DNA of 21,480 nt, taken from IMG/VR virus record IMGVR_UViG_3300027771_001286, positions 1 through 21,480 of that record; one strand, given 5' to 3'. The position numbers and the translations under genes are program-made. Position 1 is the first letter of the stretch. Each line of letters begins with the position of its first letter. Origin of the DNA: a virus. The notes under the pieces were generated by a model. It saw only the letters and a list, made by a program, of their open reading frames with translations. It did no database searches and had not been told where the DNA came from. Below are positions 20,323-21,480 of this stretch, piece after piece.

Positions 20323-20934
20323 TTAATTCTCCCAAATTGAGGCATAATAGCCTTTTCCTGTTGTGTCTCCGCCGTTATTATCAACATCTTCGCCAGCGTA
20401 CTCTGTAAGTTCTAACATTGTATCACCATTTGGGTTCAATGTCAAACAAAATTTAAGTTTTGTTATGTCAAGGTCGCCTTCAGTCTCAATTAAATAGTCA
20501 CCAAATGTGCCTTTTTCGCTACTAAATCCTGTAAATCCATACGCAGAATTCTCACCTACTTCTTCTTCATCTAACTCATCACATACTGGGTTGTACTTTT
20601 CTTGAAAATCATTAAAACTTTGATCTACTACTTCGGTTATAGTTTTAGCATCATATTCTGGGCTATCAACCTCAGTAATAGTAATATAACAACTATCTAC
20701 AGTTACAGCATTATCATGATACAAATCATCGAGTTCGTTCCAGTAACCAAGGAACCTCTTGTCAGCATCGTCAAAGACAGGATTTTCATCAGTCTCATCC
20801 CAGGGATCATCAAAAGCATGCGCAATGATGTCACTTTCTTCTAGATCTTTCCAAAAGTCGTATTGTTCTTTAGTAAGTGTTCCGCATACTGTTTCGCCAC
20901 CATATCCAGAAAGTTGTACTGTAAAATATCTCAT
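20323..20934 (-). CDS. Conserved acidic phage protein
   Basis: This 203-residue protein starts MRYFTVQLSGYGGETV. I chose this ATG because the longer reading would overlap the YdcH-like gene, and AGGA is found nine bases upstream. It is strongly acidic throughout (DDPWDETDENPVFDDAD, CDELDEEEVGEN) with a beta-rich C-terminal half (KLKFCLTLNPNGDTMLELTEY) and a Gly-rich end. Net charge suggests a DNA-mimic or a binding partner of a basic protein, but nothing identifies the role. It is probably a conserved T4-like phage protein, as its small neighbours are. Confidence 0.65.
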   Translation of the reverse strand: MRYFTVQLSGYGGETVCGTLTKEQYDFWKDLEESDIIAHAFDDPWDETDENPVFDDADKRFLGYWNELDDLYHDNAVTVDSCYITITEVDSPEYDAKTITEVVDQSFNDFQEKYNPVCDELDEEEVGENSAYGFTGFSSEKGTFGDYLIETEGDLDITKLKFCLTLNPNGDTMLELTEYAGEDVDNNGGDTTGKGYYASIWEN

Positions 20935-20944
20935 CACGGTTTTC

Positions 20945-21178
20945 CTAAGAGTTATCGTAGTTGTGGAAGTCAAATGTTTCTTGAGCTTCCAATTCGCTGC
21001 GTTCAAGTTCGACAAGATCGTCTTTTATACTGAGCTTCTTTCGCTTTAATTCTGCTAGGTGTGATGCTAGTTGGACCTTTTGGGGAGATAATTGAAGTTC
21101 AAGTTCTAGTTCTGTAGTACTAGCATCTAATCTTGCATGTTGTTCAATTAAGAAGTTTATCCTGTCTCTGTTGTTCAT
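20945..21178 (-). CDS. DUF465/YdcH-like coiled-coil protein
   Basis: This 77-residue protein (MNNRDRINFLIEQHARLD) resembles the small DUF465/YdcH family: an N-terminal LIEQHARLDASTTELE helix, a short break, then LAELKRKKLSIKDDLVELER, which matches the family's LKKxKLxLKD pattern. These proteins form antiparallel helical hairpins and have no known catalytic role. A GGAGGA-like RBS precedes the ATG. It is followed, with a ten-base gap, by the acidic protein gene. Family match is from memory and moderate. Confidence 0.6.
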   Translation of the reverse strand: MNNRDRINFLIEQHARLDASTTELELELQLSPQKVQLASHLAELKRKKLSIKDDLVELERSELEAQETFDFHNYDNS

Positions 21179-21196
21179 AAACTATCCTCCGCTAAG

Positions 21197-21304
21197 TTAG
21201 TTCGTAAATTGTTCATACTGGTTAATAGGAATGTTGATCCAAGCATATTTCAGCGTTGGATCAACTTTCATAGCATAAGACGTGGGACGAAAAAAATTAA
21301 CCAT
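21197..21304 (-). CDS. Putative 35-residue mini-gene
   Basis: A 35-codon ORF starts MVNFFRPTSYAMKVD and ends INQYEQFTN. Its ATG overlaps the TAA of the upstream gene (TAATG), its stop lies 18 bases before the next start, and it fills the space between two genes. Residues are aromatic-rich without a membrane segment. There is no independent RBS, so translation would depend on coupling. The call is tentative. Confidence 0.45.
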   Translation of the reverse strand: MVNFFRPTSYAMKVDPTLKYAWINIPINQYEQFTN

Positions 21305-21480
21305 TACTTGCTTTGTGCAGGCAGTAGATACCTATAGCTACCTAGTCCACTGTCAACAGTAATCTCAGTTACGCCATCATCACTGATCTTGTAATCAATA
21401 TCACCACCGAGACTTAGGATCTTGCTAACTTGATCAACAGGCCAAGCCCATCCGCGATCTACTTTGCCGCCAACATCATG
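21304..21480 (-). CDS. C-terminal end of an unidentified protein (cut by window edge)
   Basis: The last 58 residues and the stop of a gene lie inside the window. They include DRGWAWPVDQVSKILSL and a strand-rich end GVTEITVDSGLGSYRYLLPAQSK. The frame is open to the window edge, and the stop overlaps the start of the 35-codon gene as TAATG. I do not recognise the family from this piece. No start, RBS or promoter can be judged. Confidence 0.6.
   Translation of the reverse strand, partial: HDVGGKVDRGWAWPVDQVSKILSLGGDIDYKISDDGVTEITVDSGLGSYRYLLPAQSK

Noticed and set aside
1-21480. tRNA genes, CRISPR arrays, IS elements or attachment sites
   Set aside because: No cloverleaf-like sequence, regularly spaced repeat, transposase or long terminal repeat was seen by eye, though a tRNA or short repeat could be missed without a scan.

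Overview
The window looks like part of the accessory and early region of a double-stranded DNA tailed phage, most likely a marine T4-like myovirus. The sequence is AT-rich (roughly 40% GC by eye). Every supportable gene lies on the minus strand, packed end to end with short ATGA, GTGA or TAATG overlaps, and many genes are tiny. A T4 RNase H/5'-3' exonuclease is present, together with several small proteins of the type I know from T4-like cyanophages and pelagiphages. No capsid or tail gene and no tRNA was seen, so the phage assignment rests on architecture and gene content, and the host is unknown. An alphaproteobacterial or other Gram-negative marine host is an inference.

Transcription runs from the right end to the left. 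From about 21.5 to 19.1 kb lie small conserved or unknown proteins, including a QueD/PTPS-fold protein (19621-20067). From 19.1 to 15.9 kb is a sugar block: NAD-dependent epimerase, UDP-glucose/GDP-mannose dehydrogenase, a 2OG-Fe(II) oxygenase-like protein and a half-size DegT aminotransferase. A near-consensus sigma70 promoter (15924-15952) then precedes a DpdA-like tRNA-guanine-transglycosylase homologue. DpdA is translationally coupled to a GT-B glycosyltransferase and followed by GTP cyclohydrolase I (FolE). Downstream come a small protein, a periplasmic c-type cytochrome, a eukaryotic-type phosphomannomutase/HAD protein and a small protein.

A second promoter with two palindromes (10920-10984) drives a 1188-residue lipoprotein subtilisin with an apparent autotransporter barrel, followed by a GNAT-like protein, a purine-type phosphoribosyltransferase and a second 2OG oxygenase. 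A third leader (5711-5812) precedes QueD, a small helical protein, QueE, a histidine phosphatase and a run of very small membrane or zinc proteins. An SGNH hydrolase, the exonuclease and two small genes follow. A final short intergenic region with an RBS-sequestering hairpin precedes an exported protein cut by the left edge.

FolE, QueD, QueE and DpdA together strongly suggest that guanine in this phage's DNA is replaced by a 7-deazaguanine, as protection from host restriction. QueC is not in the window, so the base could stop at 7-carboxy-7-deazaguanine unless QueC is elsewhere. The coupled glycosyltransferase, the phosphomannomutase and the sugar block raise the untested possibility that the deazaguanine is further decorated with a sugar. 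The cytochrome c and the autotransporter subtilisin are unusual cargo for a phage and look like host-derived metabolic or surface genes.
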